Shown: positions 45,237-54,390, numbered from the stretch's first letter. The stretch: 64,000 nucleotides of DNA from Nitrosospira sp. Is2 (GCF_033095785.1 NZ_CP137134.1:1240001-1304000); one strand, 5' to 3'. Translations and numbers: made by a program. Notes: generated by a model from the letters alone, not told the origin.

Positions 45237-47312
45237 TTATTTCGCGGCCGCCAGTTCCGTAAGCAATGCCTCCTGTGCGCACAGTTTCTGCCCTTTGCGG
45301 CCGGTTTTGAGATGGTAGTTACCTTCGCCGTCCATTTCCCATGCCTGCGTGTTGTCCTTGAGATATACGTTAAGGCCCTCTGTAAGGACTCGCTTTTTCA
45401 ATTTCGGCTCCAGAACCGGAAAACATATCTCTATTCGGCGAAAGAAGTTCCGATCCATCCAGTCCGCGCTGGAAAGGTATATGGCGTGTGTTCCATCACC
45501 TCGAAAGTAAAAAATCCTGCTATGTTCGAGAAAGCGCCCTATTATCGAACGCACTCGGATATTTTCCGACAATCCTTTGACGCCCGGACGTAGTGCGCAC
45601 ACTCCACGAACGATAAGGTCGATCTTAACCCCCGCTCCTGAGGCGGCGTAAAGCGCCTTGATGATCTGCGGCTCAAGCAGCGCATTCATTTTTGCAATAA
45701 CGCGAGCGGGTTTCCCCGAGTTGGCGCACTGAACTTCACGATTGATTGCTGCGAGTATCTGGCTGTGGAAGCTGAACGGCGATTGCCATAGATGTTTTAA
45801 CTTTCCCGCCTTCCCGAGGCCCGTCAGTTGCATGAATACTTCGTTCACGTCGGCGCAGATTTCCTCATGGCAGGTAAAGAGTCCGAAATCCGTGTAGAGC
45901 CGGGCGGTACTCGCATGATAATTACCCGTTCCCAAATGGACGTAACGCCGCAGCTTGCCCTCTTCACGCCGCACCACCATTGACATCTTGGCATGAGTCT
46001 TAAGCGCGACCACACCATATACTACGTGCGCTCCGACCTCCTCCAGGCGGCCCGCCCAATTGATATTGGCCTCCTCATCGAAACGAGCCAGAAGCTCCAC
46101 CACGACGGTCACCTCTTTGCCACTACTCGCCGCAGCGATAAGCGCCGCCATTACCAGGGAATCAGTTCCCGTTCGGTATACTGTCTGCTTGATGGCAACT
46201 ACGTCGGGGTCGGTTGCAGCCTGCTGGAGAAAATGAATAACCGGCTGAAATGATTGAAAAGGATGATGCAACAGAATATCGTTCCTTCGTATCATCTGGA
46301 AAATATCCGCTGCTTTTTTCTTTTGCAGCGTTACCGGCAGGCCAGGAATGAAGGGCCGAAACTTCAAGGCGGGTCGTGCGATACGGTCAGGCACCTGCAT
46401 CAGCCGCACCAGGTTTACCGGTCCTTCTACCTGGTAGAAGTCGTCTCGAGAAAGATCAAGTTGTTCCAGTAAAAAATCTGACATGTGCTGAGGACAATTG
46501 TCCGCCACTTCCAGCCGTACCGCGTTGCCTAGATGTCGTTGAGGCAACTCGCCCTGGAGAGCGATCCGCAAGTTTTTTACCTCTTCCTCATCCACAAACA
46601 AATCGCTGTTGCGCGTCGCGCGGAATTGGTAGCAGCCCAGCACACTCATACCGGAAAATAGCTCCCCTACGTGGGCGTGCAAGATCGACGATAGGAACAC
46701 GAAGTTATATTCGGAGGTGCTGATTTCGCCGGGAAGCTGAATTACGCGTGGTAACACCCGCGGCGCCTGAACGATGGCTGTTCCGGAACTGCGCCCGAAA
46801 GCGTCCTTGCCTTCCAGTTCAACCGCGAAATTCAAGCTTTTGTTAAGCACTCGCGGAAAAGGATGTGAAATATCAAGACCTATAGGAGTAAGTACCGGCA
46901 TCAGTTCCCGAAAGAAATAGGCCTTGATCCACTCGCGTTGAACGTCATTCCAGGCGGAACGGCGGAGAAAATGGATGCCCTCGCTTGCGAGCCCAGGCAG
47001 AATTTCCTGGTTCAATAATTGATACTGGCGCGCGACCAGTTCATGCGTCTGCTCGGATACCAACTTGAACACCTGATGCGGCACCATGCCGTCAGGTCCA
47101 AATCCGGGCGTATCCAGCTTCATCTGCTCTTTCAGGCCCGCAACGCGTATCTCGAAAAACTCATCGAAATTACTGCTGACGATGCAGAGAAACTTCAGGC
47201 GTTCCAGCGACGGAGTGGCTTTATTCTCCGCCTGTGCAAGAACTCGCCGGTTGAAGGCTATCTGACCTAACTCCCGATTAAGAAACTCGGTGCCAGCTGA
47301 GGCATTTGTCAT
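45237..47312 (-). CDS. ppk1: Polyphosphate kinase 1
   Basis: 691 residues from the ATG at 47312; an in-frame GTG at 47327 would add five. N-domain FLNRELGQIAFNRRVLAQAENKATPSLERLKFLCIVSSNFDEFFEIRVA is diagnostic. The phospholipase-D-like catalytic halves carry the autophosphorylated His in VALKTHAKMSMVVRREEG and the YVHLGTGNYHASTARLYTDFG segment. It makes polyphosphate from ATP reversibly. Its minus-strand unit continues into the CYTH-CHAD gene 191 bp downstream, and yggX lies 76 bp upstream. Confidence 0.95.
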   Translation of the reverse strand: MTNASAGTEFLNRELGQIAFNRRVLAQAENKATPSLERLKFLCIVSSNFDEFFEIRVAGLKEQMKLDTPGFGPDGMVPHQVFKLVSEQTHELVARQYQLLNQEILPGLASEGIHFLRRSAWNDVQREWIKAYFFRELMPVLTPIGLDISHPFPRVLNKSLNFAVELEGKDAFGRSSGTAIVQAPRVLPRVIQLPGEISTSEYNFVFLSSILHAHVGELFSGMSVLGCYQFRATRNSDLFVDEEEVKNLRIALQGELPQRHLGNAVRLEVADNCPQHMSDFLLEQLDLSRDDFYQVEGPVNLVRLMQVPDRIARPALKFRPFIPGLPVTLQKKKAADIFQMIRRNDILLHHPFQSFQPVIHFLQQAATDPDVVAIKQTVYRTGTDSLVMAALIAAASSGKEVTVVVELLARFDEEANINWAGRLEEVGAHVVYGVVALKTHAKMSMVVRREEGKLRRYVHLGTGNYHASTARLYTDFGLFTCHEEICADVNEVFMQLTGLGKAGKLKHLWQSPFSFHSQILAAINREVQCANSGKPARVIAKMNALLEPQIIKALYAASGAGVKIDLIVRGVCALRPGVKGLSENIRVRSIIGRFLEHSRIFYFRGDGTHAIYLSSADWMDRNFFRRIEICFPVLEPKLKKRVLTEGLNVYLKDNTQAWEMDGEGNYHLKTGRKGQKLCAQEALLTELAAAK

Positions 47313-47388
47313 CGGGATAATAATCACCGCTTAGACAACGTTGACGAAAGGGGCGAAACGCCGTGCTTTTCTTTTTCTTTGTAATACT

Positions 47389-47661
47389 TCACGTCGCGGG
47401 TGGCACATAGCCCAGCGGCTGCTCTGCTCCACTCCCGAAGAAATACGCCTCTAGCTGTTCGGCCAAGTATTTTCGAGCCTTAATATCTGAGAGGTTCAGG
47501 CGGTTTTCGTTAACTAGCATCGTCTGATGCTGAATCCAGCCAGCCCACGCTTCCTTGGAGACGTTGTCGAAAATACGTTTCCCCAATTCGCCCGGATAAG
47601 GTTGAAAATCCAGTCCTTCCATTTCCCTCCCCAATTTGATGCATTTTACCAATCTCGCCAT
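47389..47661 (-). CDS. yggX: Iron(II)-trafficking/oxidative damage protection protein YggX
   Basis: 90 residues from the ATG at 47661, preceded by TTGGAG; the longer frame is unlikely. MARLVKCIKLGREMEGLDFQPYPGELGKRIFDNVSKEAWAGWIQHQTMLVNENRLNL matches YggX almost residue for residue, including the conserved Cys7. It protects iron-sulphur clusters against oxidants. It is cotranscribed in style with argA and ppk1, though the gaps are moderate. Confidence 0.95.
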   Translation of the reverse strand: MARLVKCIKLGREMEGLDFQPYPGELGKRIFDNVSKEAWAGWIQHQTMLVNENRLNLSDIKARKYLAEQLEAYFFGSGAEQPLGYVPPAT

Positions 47662-47791
47662 TAGATTTTCTCCAAATGGATAGCGAATGAAATTCAATCT
47701 AAGGGTGGAGCCTCTTAAGCTGCGGCGGGACCAAGGGGTGAGCGTAAGCTCACCGTAGCCCCGCCTCCGTGTTCCGGTATTTCCACAACAG

Positions 47792-49132
47792 CTAAAGCTG
47801 CTTAACGAACACCTTCGAACGCCGCTGATAATTGTATAGCCCCTGCTTTGCTCTCGGTAATTCGCCTACCCCGGTTTCAACAAATCCGCGTTCAACAAAC
47901 CAATGGGCGGTTCGAGTTGTCAACACGAACAGTTTCTTGCTCCCTAACGATCTTGCTTTACCCTCGATGTTTTTGAGCAACGCGTCGCCGCACCCCGCGC
48001 TGCGATAATCGGAATGAACCGTAAGGCACGCAAGTTCGGTCGCATTGTCGTCAGGAAAGGGATAGAGGGCCGCGCAACCGATTATTATGCAATCGTGCTC
48101 GACTACCACAAAGCGTGCAATTTCCATTTCCAGCAATTCACGATTACGGCGCACCAAGGTTCCATCGGCTTCGAGCGGTTCTATCAATTGCAGTATCGCG
48201 CCGACATCCTCTATCCTTGCGTCTCTTAAATTCTGGAGGGGACCCTCCGATATCATGGTTCCAATACCGCTGTGAGTGAATAACTCCAGCAGCATTGCGC
48301 CGTCCACGTGGCGACTGATGAGGTGAACACGCGATACGCCGCGCTCACAAGCTTGCAAAGCAAAGGGCAGGTACAGTTGAACGTCCTCGGAGAGCCTGGC
48401 ACCCTGGCTCGCTGATTCGCGAAGCAGCGCTTTGCCTTCGGCCACAGTCAACTCGCGCAACAGTACCGCCTCGGAGCACTCGGAATTTCTTTTTTCAATT
48501 CCCTCGGGATCCATCAAAAAGATGAGTTTTTCCGCTTTGAGCGCGATGGCGGTTTCGGCGGCCACATTTTCCAGAGTCAAATTAAAAATTTCGCCGGTCG
48601 GTGAATAGCCTAGCGGGGAAAGCAGCGCGACTTCGCCTTGCTCCAGCCGCGCCCGGATCGCCGCGGTATCTACTTTGCGGACCTCCCCGGTATGCATCAG
48701 GTCGATACCCTCGATAATCCCGACCGGGCGGGCGGTGACAAAGTTTCCGCTGGCCACACGAATAGCAGCATTCGCCATGGGTGAATTGGGCAATCCCATT
48801 GACAGCAAGGCCTCAATTTCGACCCGAACGCGTCCTATTGATTCTTTTACGCATTGCAGCGTATCCGCGTCGGTGACTCGCATTCCTCTGATATAAATCG
48901 TCTGGAGACTGCGTTCGCCTAGTCGGGATTCAATTTGCGGACGCGCACCATGTACCAGCACTAGTCGCACCCCCAGGCTCGCCAGCGAATTGAGGTCGTG
49001 AACGAGCTCGACAAATTTTCCGTCGGCGACCACTTCGCCGCCGAAGGCAACTACAAATGTTTTGTTGCGGAACGAATTGACGTAAGGCGCTACTGAGCGG
49101 AACCACGTAACGAAGTCATTATCGAATCTCAC
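47792..49132 (-). CDS. argA: N-acetylglutamate synthase, classical ArgA
   Basis: 446 residues. The N-terminal amino-acid kinase-like domain (NKTFVVAFGGEVVADGKFVELVHDLNSLASLGVRLVLVHGARPQIESRL) lacks kinase activity and binds arginine as inhibitor. The C-terminal GNAT domain (~300-446) shows LTVHSDYRSAGCGDALLKNIEGKARSLG for acetyl-CoA. It makes N-acetylglutamate, the first step of arginine synthesis. It lies within the minus-strand run rsmE-argA-yggX-ppk1-CYTH/CHAD. Confidence 0.94.
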   Translation of the reverse strand: MRFDNDFVTWFRSVAPYVNSFRNKTFVVAFGGEVVADGKFVELVHDLNSLASLGVRLVLVHGARPQIESRLGERSLQTIYIRGMRVTDADTLQCVKESIGRVRVEIEALLSMGLPNSPMANAAIRVASGNFVTARPVGIIEGIDLMHTGEVRKVDTAAIRARLEQGEVALLSPLGYSPTGEIFNLTLENVAAETAIALKAEKLIFLMDPEGIEKRNSECSEAVLLRELTVAEGKALLRESASQGARLSEDVQLYLPFALQACERGVSRVHLISRHVDGAMLLELFTHSGIGTMISEGPLQNLRDARIEDVGAILQLIEPLEADGTLVRRNRELLEMEIARFVVVEHDCIIIGCAALYPFPDDNATELACLTVHSDYRSAGCGDALLKNIEGKARSLGSKKLFVLTTRTAHWFVERGFVETGVGELPRAKQGLYNYQRRSKVFVKQL

Positions 49133-49210
49133 AGTTATACCTTAGACAGACCAGTTGAACTACCCCTCTAAATCTCGCACCGCTTATCGTTCAAGTTACA
49201 GCGCGCAGAA

Positions 49211-49978
49211 TCAGTAATCCCCCCATAGCGCTTGCATTGCAGCAACTGCCGCTAGTGCCGCACTTTCGGCGCGGAGAATGCGCGGACCGAGCCTCAACGG
49301 AAGAAACCCGGCGAGGACGGCAGCTGCCTCTTCTTCCGGGGCAAAGCCACCCTCCGGCCCCACTAGCAGCGTGATAGCGGTCACTCGAGACGTAAGGGAA
49401 TAATAACGCAAGCCTTCCTTTGCTGCAGGGGAAAGCACGAAATATGAATCCACAGGTGGGTCACCAGCCAGATTCGTAGGGGAAATGATTTGCTGGCCAA
49501 GCCAGTTTTGCAGCCGCGCGGGTTGCGAAACCTCGGGAATACGGTTTCTCCCGCACTGTTCACAGGCGGAGATAACAACCTTCCGAAGGTGGTCCAGTCG
49601 CTTTTCGCCCCGCTCGACCGAAAGCCTGACGATGCTTCGTTTTGTTGCCAAAGGCTGAATACGGTTTACGCCCAGCTCCACCGCTTTCTGCACAATCCAG
49701 TCCATCTTTTCGCTCCCACAAATGGCCTGAGCGAGCGTAATCGAAAGCTGCGACTCACGCTCAATAGCCAGATGCTTTTCGGCTACAACTGTGGCGCTGT
49801 TCCTGCCGATACGAGTAATAACTGACCGGAACTCTCCCCCACGACCATTGAATAATATCAGTCCGGCTCCATGTTCGAGCCGCAGCACGCGTGCGGCGTG
49901 ATGCCCAATGCTCTCCGGCAGATCGATGGTCTGACCAGGGGAGATCTCGACAGGGCAGTAGAAGCGAGGGAGCGTCAT
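49211..49978 (-). CDS. rsmE: 16S rRNA (uridine-1498-N3)-methyltransferase RsmE
   Basis: 255 residues with an N-terminal PUA-like domain (MTLPRFYCPVEISPGQTIDLPESIGHHAARVLRLEHG) and a SPOUT knot at the C-terminus (LLVGPEGGFAPEEEAAAV and LRLGPRILRAESAALAAVAAMQALWG). The HHAARVLR segment is diagnostic. It methylates U1498 of 16S rRNA. It is divergent from the thioredoxin-like gene with about 150 bp between them. Confidence 0.94.
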   Translation of the reverse strand: MTLPRFYCPVEISPGQTIDLPESIGHHAARVLRLEHGAGLILFNGRGGEFRSVITRIGRNSATVVAEKHLAIERESQLSITLAQAICGSEKMDWIVQKAVELGVNRIQPLATKRSIVRLSVERGEKRLDHLRKVVISACEQCGRNRIPEVSQPARLQNWLGQQIISPTNLAGDPPVDSYFVLSPAAKEGLRYYSLTSRVTAITLLVGPEGGFAPEEEAAAVLAGFLPLRLGPRILRAESAALAAVAAMQALWGDY

Positions 49979-50129
49979 AAATTATCGGAGTATGCGGGGA
50001 GAAATGATTGCTCCACTCCCGTGATAATATTGCTGTTTCAACAATGTCAGCCACGTTGAGAACTAGAGAGCTTATCAATTATATCCGGCGGCGCACCTAA
50101 ATTGTTTGTCATTCGATCAGGAGAAAAAC

Positions 50130-50687
50130 ATGGCAAGTCTGGAAACACCAGTTTGTGATTTTGGTTGGAAGGCAGTAGATTTTGATCTGCCCGGGGTAGA
50201 CGGACGGCGCTATAACCTCGCATCCGCCCAGGGCGAGAAAGGATTGTTGGTCATGTTTATATGTAACCACTGCCCTTATGTAAAGGCGATCCGTGATCGA
50301 ATCGCGCGCGACGTGAACGAACTGCGCGACGCAGGTATCGGCGCGATTGCAATCATGTCGAACGATCCGGCCGACTATCCGGAGGACTCCTTCGATAACA
50401 TGGCTAAAGTGGCGAGCGAATTTGACTTTACATTCCCTTACGTTTGGGATGAAACCCAGGAAATAGCGAAGGCGTACGGAGCGGTTTGCACGCCGGATTT
50501 CTTTGGCTTCAATAGCAAACTTGAATTGCAATACCGCGGGCGATTAGACGCGTCGCGCAAGGAGGCGGCCCCTGCTGATATAAGGCGCGACCTGTATGAG
50601 GGCATGCTGCAAGTAGCCAAGACCGGGCAGGGTCCGAGGGAACAGATACCAAGTATCGGTTGCTCGATCAAGTGGCGGATGGAATAG
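50130..50687 (+). CDS. Thioredoxin-family (AhpC/TSA-like redoxin) protein
   Basis: 185 residues from the ATG at 50130, where CAGGAG provides the ribosome site. The thioredoxin fold has MFICNHCPYVKAI (CNHC redox pair) and the cis-proline region TPDFFGFN. This branch (thioredoxin-like with CNHCPYVK) is widespread in proteobacteria and thought to reduce or sense peroxides or disulphides in the cytoplasm; no signal peptide is present. The stop overlaps the next gene by up to 28 bp. Confidence 0.85.
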   Translation: MASLETPVCDFGWKAVDFDLPGVDGRRYNLASAQGEKGLLVMFICNHCPYVKAIRDRIARDVNELRDAGIGAIAIMSNDPADYPEDSFDNMAKVASEFDFTFPYVWDETQEIAKAYGAVCTPDFFGFNSKLELQYRGRLDASRKEAAPADIRRDLYEGMLQVAKTGQGPREQIPSIGCSIKWRME

Positions 50688-51472
50688 TGCTGGAAGCTGT
50701 CGTTGCTGCCATCAAGTCCGTGGCACAGCAGGAGATCCTGCCGCGCTACCTGAGAGTCGCGCGCCAGCGAAAGGCTGACGGCAGCCTCTTTACTGAAGCG
50801 GATATCGCCACTCAGGAAGCATTGTCGCGTGAACTATGCGAGATTTATCGAGTCCCCGTTGTGGCGGAGGAGATGACGGAACAGGAGCAAAAGGACCGTT
50901 GGGAAGTGGGCGACCGCGGACTTTGGTGCGTGGACCCCATCGATGGCACGACAAACTTTGTTAACGGCCTGCCCTATTTTGCCGTATCGGTTGCCCTGAT
51001 GCGTCATGGGAGAAGTGTTCTCGGCGTAGTGTATAACCCGGTTTCGGATGAAATGTTTTATGCTGAGAAAGGCTGTGGTGCCCACCTCAATGGTGAGAGG
51101 CTGCCCATCAAGGCACATGTGCCGGCATTACGGGGCGCGGTAGCGAACATTGATCTAAAGCGACTCAGCCCGGAACTTGCACAGGCGATTTGCTCCGCAA
51201 CGCGGCCTTTCTCTTCCCAACGCAACTACGGATCTTGCGCCCTTGAATGGTGTTACACCGCCGCGGGCCGCTTCGACCTGTATCTGCACGGGGGACAAAA
51301 GCTGTGGGACTACGCTGCCGGCAGCCTCATCCTTGAAGAGGCGGGGGGTCATATGTCCGGCTTCGATCGCGATGATTTCTGGGCGGAACCACTCTGGCAA
51401 CGTCCTGCCATCGCGGCCCTGGATCCCAACCTTTTCTCCCAATGGCGGGATTGGGTACGGGCGCATAGATAG
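50660..51472 (+). CDS. Inositol monophosphatase-family phosphatase (possible histidinol-phosphatase)
   Basis: 270 residues from TTG 50660; GTG 50687 (nine residues shorter) directly follows the upstream stop and is an equal candidate. The Mg-dependent phosphatase motifs are all present: VVAEEM (Glu ligand), CVDPIDGTTNFVNGLPYFAVSVAL (DPxDGT) and KLWDYAAGSLILEEAGGHMSG (WDxxAG). Members hydrolyse inositol phosphate, PAP or histidinol phosphate; sequence alone does not decide. It is translationally linked to the thioredoxin-like gene. Confidence 0.85.
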   Translation: MLDQVADGIVLEAVVAAIKSVAQQEILPRYLRVARQRKADGSLFTEADIATQEALSRELCEIYRVPVVAEEMTEQEQKDRWEVGDRGLWCVDPIDGTTNFVNGLPYFAVSVALMRHGRSVLGVVYNPVSDEMFYAEKGCGAHLNGERLPIKAHVPALRGAVANIDLKRLSPELAQAICSATRPFSSQRNYGSCALEWCYTAAGRFDLYLHGGQKLWDYAAGSLILEEAGGHMSGFDRDDFWAEPLWQRPAIAALDPNLFSQWRDWVRAHR

Positions 51473-51661
51473 CCTCTAATTCGTCCTCATTTCAGTTCCG
51501 AATCTAGACTCCGTCCATGACAACTTCTCAACATGGGAGGTACTGCCGCGTTGTCGCAGAACCGCCCCCAGAGAGCCATGAGAAGGGGGGTAAGCAAGGC
51601 GCCTGCGGTAAAAAGAGAAAGCTTTCCCTCACTATCATGTCTTTACAAATTAATATCCAAC

Positions 51662-51685
51662 GATTGTCGCTTTTCGGCGACAATC
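51662..51685. promoter_or_regulatory. Palindromic candidate activator site (UAS)
   Basis: GATTGTCGC at 51662-51670 and GCGACAATC at 51677-51685 are exact reverse complements separated by 6 bp. It contains TGTC-N10-GACA. It lies about 130 bp upstream of the -24 GG at 51803, the normal position for an enhancer-binding protein site. No U-tract follows on the plus strand, so it is not a terminator for the upstream gene. Confidence 0.5.
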
Positions 51686-51801
51686 AAAAAACCCTTAACA
51701 ACAAGACGTTACCCCAAAACTCTTGAAATACGGTCGAGTTTGGCGACACTCTTGAATGATAATTTTAAGGCTAAGTTCCTGCTTTTGAACGATTAATATT
51801 C

Positions 51802-51817
51802 TGGCACAATTTGTGCT
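51802..51817 (+). promoter_or_regulatory. Sigma-54 -24/-12 promoter of the FeeM-like gene
   Basis: TGGCAC (51802-51807, perfect -24) is followed by GTGCT at the -12. The invariant GG (51803-51804) and GC (51815-51816) are exactly 10 bp apart. Transcription would start near 51827, giving a leader of about 200 nt. Confidence 0.6.
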
Positions 51818-52028
51818 TACTCCAAGTAAAAGATTATTTTCAACTCTTAAGTTGCCTATGCCCGACTTGCCGTTATAGATCGCCGTCCTTCATCAGTTTG
51901 ACTTATCGAGATATCTGAGGTTCAAAACTGATGCATAGAAATTTCTGCCCGACGCCGTTCTTTATACCCTCAGTTGCCAAGTTTATTCGCATCTCAACCA
52001 ACTTAACTAGATTTCTAGATACTTTCCC

Positions 52029-52829
52029 ATGCAATTACACAACGATGAAAATATGCGTGTTGATCGAGTACATCGACCCGCGCCTGTAGGAACGAATGGA
52101 ATACGCAAGACCCCGGGCCCTGGGCCAGCAGCTCGTATTAAGGTCCCTGATTTCCTTGAGGAACCGACGGATGAGGCCTGTTTTCTCACGCGGGGCGACT
52201 TTAGCATTCGCCTCAACGCCTCCTCGAGGCTTCGCAGCGAGGTGGGCGCACTGATCAAACGTATGTACTCGTGGCGAGGTTATGAGACCGAGAATCTGGT
52301 TGTGTCATCTCATAACTCCAATCGGCTTACGCTTGAAGCAACAATGGGCCGCCGCGTGGTGGGCACGCTCACCTTGGGGTTAGATTCGGAAGAAGGTCTA
52401 TGTGCTGATGAACTTTATTTTGACGAAATCAACGAGTTTCGTCGGGAAGGCAGAAAGCTGTGCGAACTCACGAAGCTTGCAGTAGATCCGCAGTACAGCT
52501 CAAAGGAAATCCTCGCTTCGCTGTTCCACTTAGCCCATATTTATGGGCATAAGATTCACAAAGCGACCGACTTGTTTATTGAAGTGAACCCACGTCATGC
52601 AGGTTTTTACCGCCGCATGCTCGGGCTCGAGCAGATCGGGGAAGAACGGCCGTGCCGCCGTGTCCAGGCGCCCGCGGTACTGATGCACCTGGAGTTGGAC
52701 TATGTTAATGCTCAGATCTCTTCTCTGGCAGATTCATGCAGATCCAGCGAAAGATCCCTCTATCCTTATTTTTTTTCGAAACATGAGGAAAAGGATTTAG
52801 CCAGAAAGCTTGAGCGACATAATAGCTAG
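52029..52829 (+). CDS. N-acyl amino acid synthase FeeM-like acyltransferase
   Basis: 266 residues. The first ~45 residues are Pro/Arg-rich and variable. The core resembles FeeM/autoinducer-synthase-type GNAT folds: FSIRLNASSRLRSEVGALIKRMYSWRGYET, LTLEATMGRRVVGTLTLGLDSEEGLCADELYFDEINEFRREGRKLCELTKLAV, and FIEVNPRHAGFYRRMLGLEQIGEERPC. Family members transfer a long acyl chain from acyl-ACP to an amino acid or related amine, giving signal or surface lipids. It is a single-gene unit with its own sigma-54 promoter and terminator. The acceptor cannot be read. Confidence 0.75.
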   Translation: MQLHNDENMRVDRVHRPAPVGTNGIRKTPGPGPAARIKVPDFLEEPTDEACFLTRGDFSIRLNASSRLRSEVGALIKRMYSWRGYETENLVVSSHNSNRLTLEATMGRRVVGTLTLGLDSEEGLCADELYFDEINEFRREGRKLCELTKLAVDPQYSSKEILASLFHLAHIYGHKIHKATDLFIEVNPRHAGFYRRMLGLEQIGEERPCRRVQAPAVLMHLELDYVNAQISSLADSCRSSERSLYPYFFSKHEEKDLARKLERHNS

Positions 52830-53189
52830 CAGGTACTGTTACCAGATGTTGTAGCCCATAATCGTTGTGTTGGGACGCACTTCATGTGCGTCCGATTTTC
52901 ATTCCCCAGAGCACTTCCTCCTCGTTCCTCGTTTTCGCAAATCTTGTCTTTTGATCCTCTCCCAGTCTCCCCCTGAAAAGGCTCATACGGGACATGAGGC
53001 GGTTAACGCATCCCCCGAGCGTTGGCCTTCATACCCCGAACGAATATCGCGCCTTAATAACGCTTAGCGCAGGATTTCAAGCATACGCTATACTGGTGGC
53101 GACGGATGAACCGACGTTGCTCTGCTGGCTTGCGCTTGAGGCGGAGATCATAAAAACTAAGTTAAAACGTTACGACGAGGAGTCTAAGA
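52830..53189. other. Intergenic region before the GDSL hydrolase
   Basis: 360 bp. It begins with the terminator of the FeeM-like gene (52873-52899). The remainder holds no gene, and no sigma-54 element was found ahead of the hydrolase at 53190, so its control differs from that of its neighbours. Confidence 0.45.
52873..52899 (+). terminator. Intrinsic terminator after the FeeM-like gene
   Basis: A perfect 8-bp stem GGACGCAC/GTGCGTCC with a TTCAT loop is followed by GATTTT. It ends the single-gene unit 44 nt after the stop. Confidence 0.7.
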
Positions 53190-54179
53190 ATGAAAAAGAT
53201 TATCAATGTAGCGATCCTTTTTGCAGCTGCCTTCATACTAACCCCCGTCCTGGCAGCAGAGCCGAAATACAACGCGTTTTATGTGTTTGGCGATAGCCTG
53301 TCCGATACGGGGAACGTCTTAGCCATAACCAAGCTTCAGAAAATCGACCCGGCAATCCCTCCGTCAGAAAGCCCCCATCAGACTTACTATCAAGGCCGGT
53401 TTTCGAATGGTCCCGTCGCGGTTGAGTATCTCTGGCGTCAACTGGATGACAACGCATCTCTTACCCCTTTTTTGTCTAAGCCAAAGATCCCTTCAACCGG
53501 AGGGGTCAGCTTTGCATTTGGCGGCTCGACATCGGGGTATCTCAACCAGATGCCCGGGGGATTATACGTCCCCGGGGTCCTGGGGCAAATCGAGCTATAC
53601 CGCAAAGTCTTGAATGGCAAAACCGCCAACTCCCGTGCACTGTATGCGGTATGGACTGGAGCGAACGATTACCTTATGGGGAGAACGGATCAGCCAAGCG
53701 AAGTCGTTACAAACATTAGCAAAGCCATACAGACCCTCTACTCATTGGGCGCACGCAACTTCCTGATACCGAACCTCCCCGACCTAGGTTTAACGCCAAT
53801 GGTTCAGGTAAATGGGGGTGGAGCGGACTTCATGGCGCTCACTCAAAGCCATAATGCACAGCTGGCTCAGGCGCTTAAGCAATTGACTCAGCGGCTGCGG
53901 GGAATCCAGATTTTTTACGTGGATCTGTTTACGCTATCACAGAATCTGCTGAGTGATGATAAGAAGTTCATGCTTATCCCTCCTGCTCTGGAAGTTCTGG
54001 CCCCAGGGACAGGAGCGACAGACTGTTTTATAACGGATCCTTCCATCTGCCCAGACGTGGATGTGAGCGCGGAATTGCCGCCCCCCCATTTAGTTTTCTG
54101 GGATCTGATGCACCCCACCACTTTTATCCACAAGCTTTACGGCGACGCGATGCTTGAAAGCCTGAAGGCAAAGAAATAA
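53190..54179 (+). CDS. Secreted SGNH/GDSL-family lipase/esterase
   Basis: 329 residues. A signal peptide (MKKIINVAILFAAAFILTPVLA, cut after Ala22) sends it to the periplasm or outside. Block I is YVFGDSLSDTGNV with the nucleophile Ser; block III WTGANDYLMG gives the oxyanion Asn; block V DLMHPTTFIHKLYGDAM gives the catalytic Asp-His. A GAGGAG ribosome site precedes the ATG. The closest style is the thermolabile-haemolysin/phospholipase branch. It has no PEP-CTERM tail of its own, although it neighbours two PEP-CTERM genes. Confidence 0.88.
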   Translation: MKKIINVAILFAAAFILTPVLAAEPKYNAFYVFGDSLSDTGNVLAITKLQKIDPAIPPSESPHQTYYQGRFSNGPVAVEYLWRQLDDNASLTPFLSKPKIPSTGGVSFAFGGSTSGYLNQMPGGLYVPGVLGQIELYRKVLNGKTANSRALYAVWTGANDYLMGRTDQPSEVVTNISKAIQTLYSLGARNFLIPNLPDLGLTPMVQVNGGGADFMALTQSHNAQLAQALKQLTQRLRGIQIFYVDLFTLSQNLLSDDKKFMLIPPALEVLAPGTGATDCFITDPSICPDVDVSAELPPPHLVFWDLMHPTTFIHKLYGDAMLESLKAKK

Positions 54180-54195
54180 TTCAACAAACCCTATT

Positions 54196-54212
54196 TGTCG
54201 AAAATTCTTACA
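54196..54212 (+). promoter_or_regulatory. Candidate activator site upstream of PEP-CTERM gene 1
   Basis: TGTC (54196-54199) and TACA (54209-54212) are separated by 9 bp, with the first T 104 bp before the -24 GG at 54300. The same arrangement (TGTC-N9-GACA, 105 bp) stands before the second PEP-CTERM gene. It may bind a PrsR-type enhancer-binding protein. Confidence 0.4.
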
Positions 54213-54298
54213 GATTAATAAAAAGTATCCCTTAGCACTATAGTGAGATCAGTTAATAGTTCTTTTGGTGCAAAGAGTTGCGTGACGCCTTTCGATTT

Positions 54299-54314
54299 CG
54301 GCATAGAGCTTGCT
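54299..54314 (+). promoter_or_regulatory. Sigma-54 -24/-12 promoter of PEP-CTERM gene 1
   Basis: CGGCAT at the -24 and TTGCT at the -12 have GG (54300-54301) and GC (54312-54313) exactly 10 bp apart. The GC is 78 nt before the ATG; the second paralogue has 79 nt. The -12 is a perfect match. Confidence 0.6.
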
Positions 54315-54390
54315 TGAGTGCTACCGAGTATCTGTGAAACATCGAAAGGATGCACGCGCCTCTTTTTATTAACTTTTTGGGACTTGCGAT

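Larger units (their letters stand above)
51473..52028. other. Regulatory intergenic region upstream of the FeeM-like gene
   Basis: 556 bp with no supported gene; two short frames (51517-51796) have no domains. It contains a perfect 9-bp palindrome (51662-51685) and a sigma-54-type promoter (51802-51817), leaving a 5' leader of about 200 nt before the ATG at 52029. The stretch is AT-rich relative to its flanks. Confidence 0.5.

Noticed and set aside
54288..54349. 9-bp inverted arms CCTTTCGAT and ATCGAAAGG around the promoter of PEP-CTERM gene 1
   Set aside because: 44 bp apart, on both sides of the predicted start site, and absent from the second paralogue, so probably chance.
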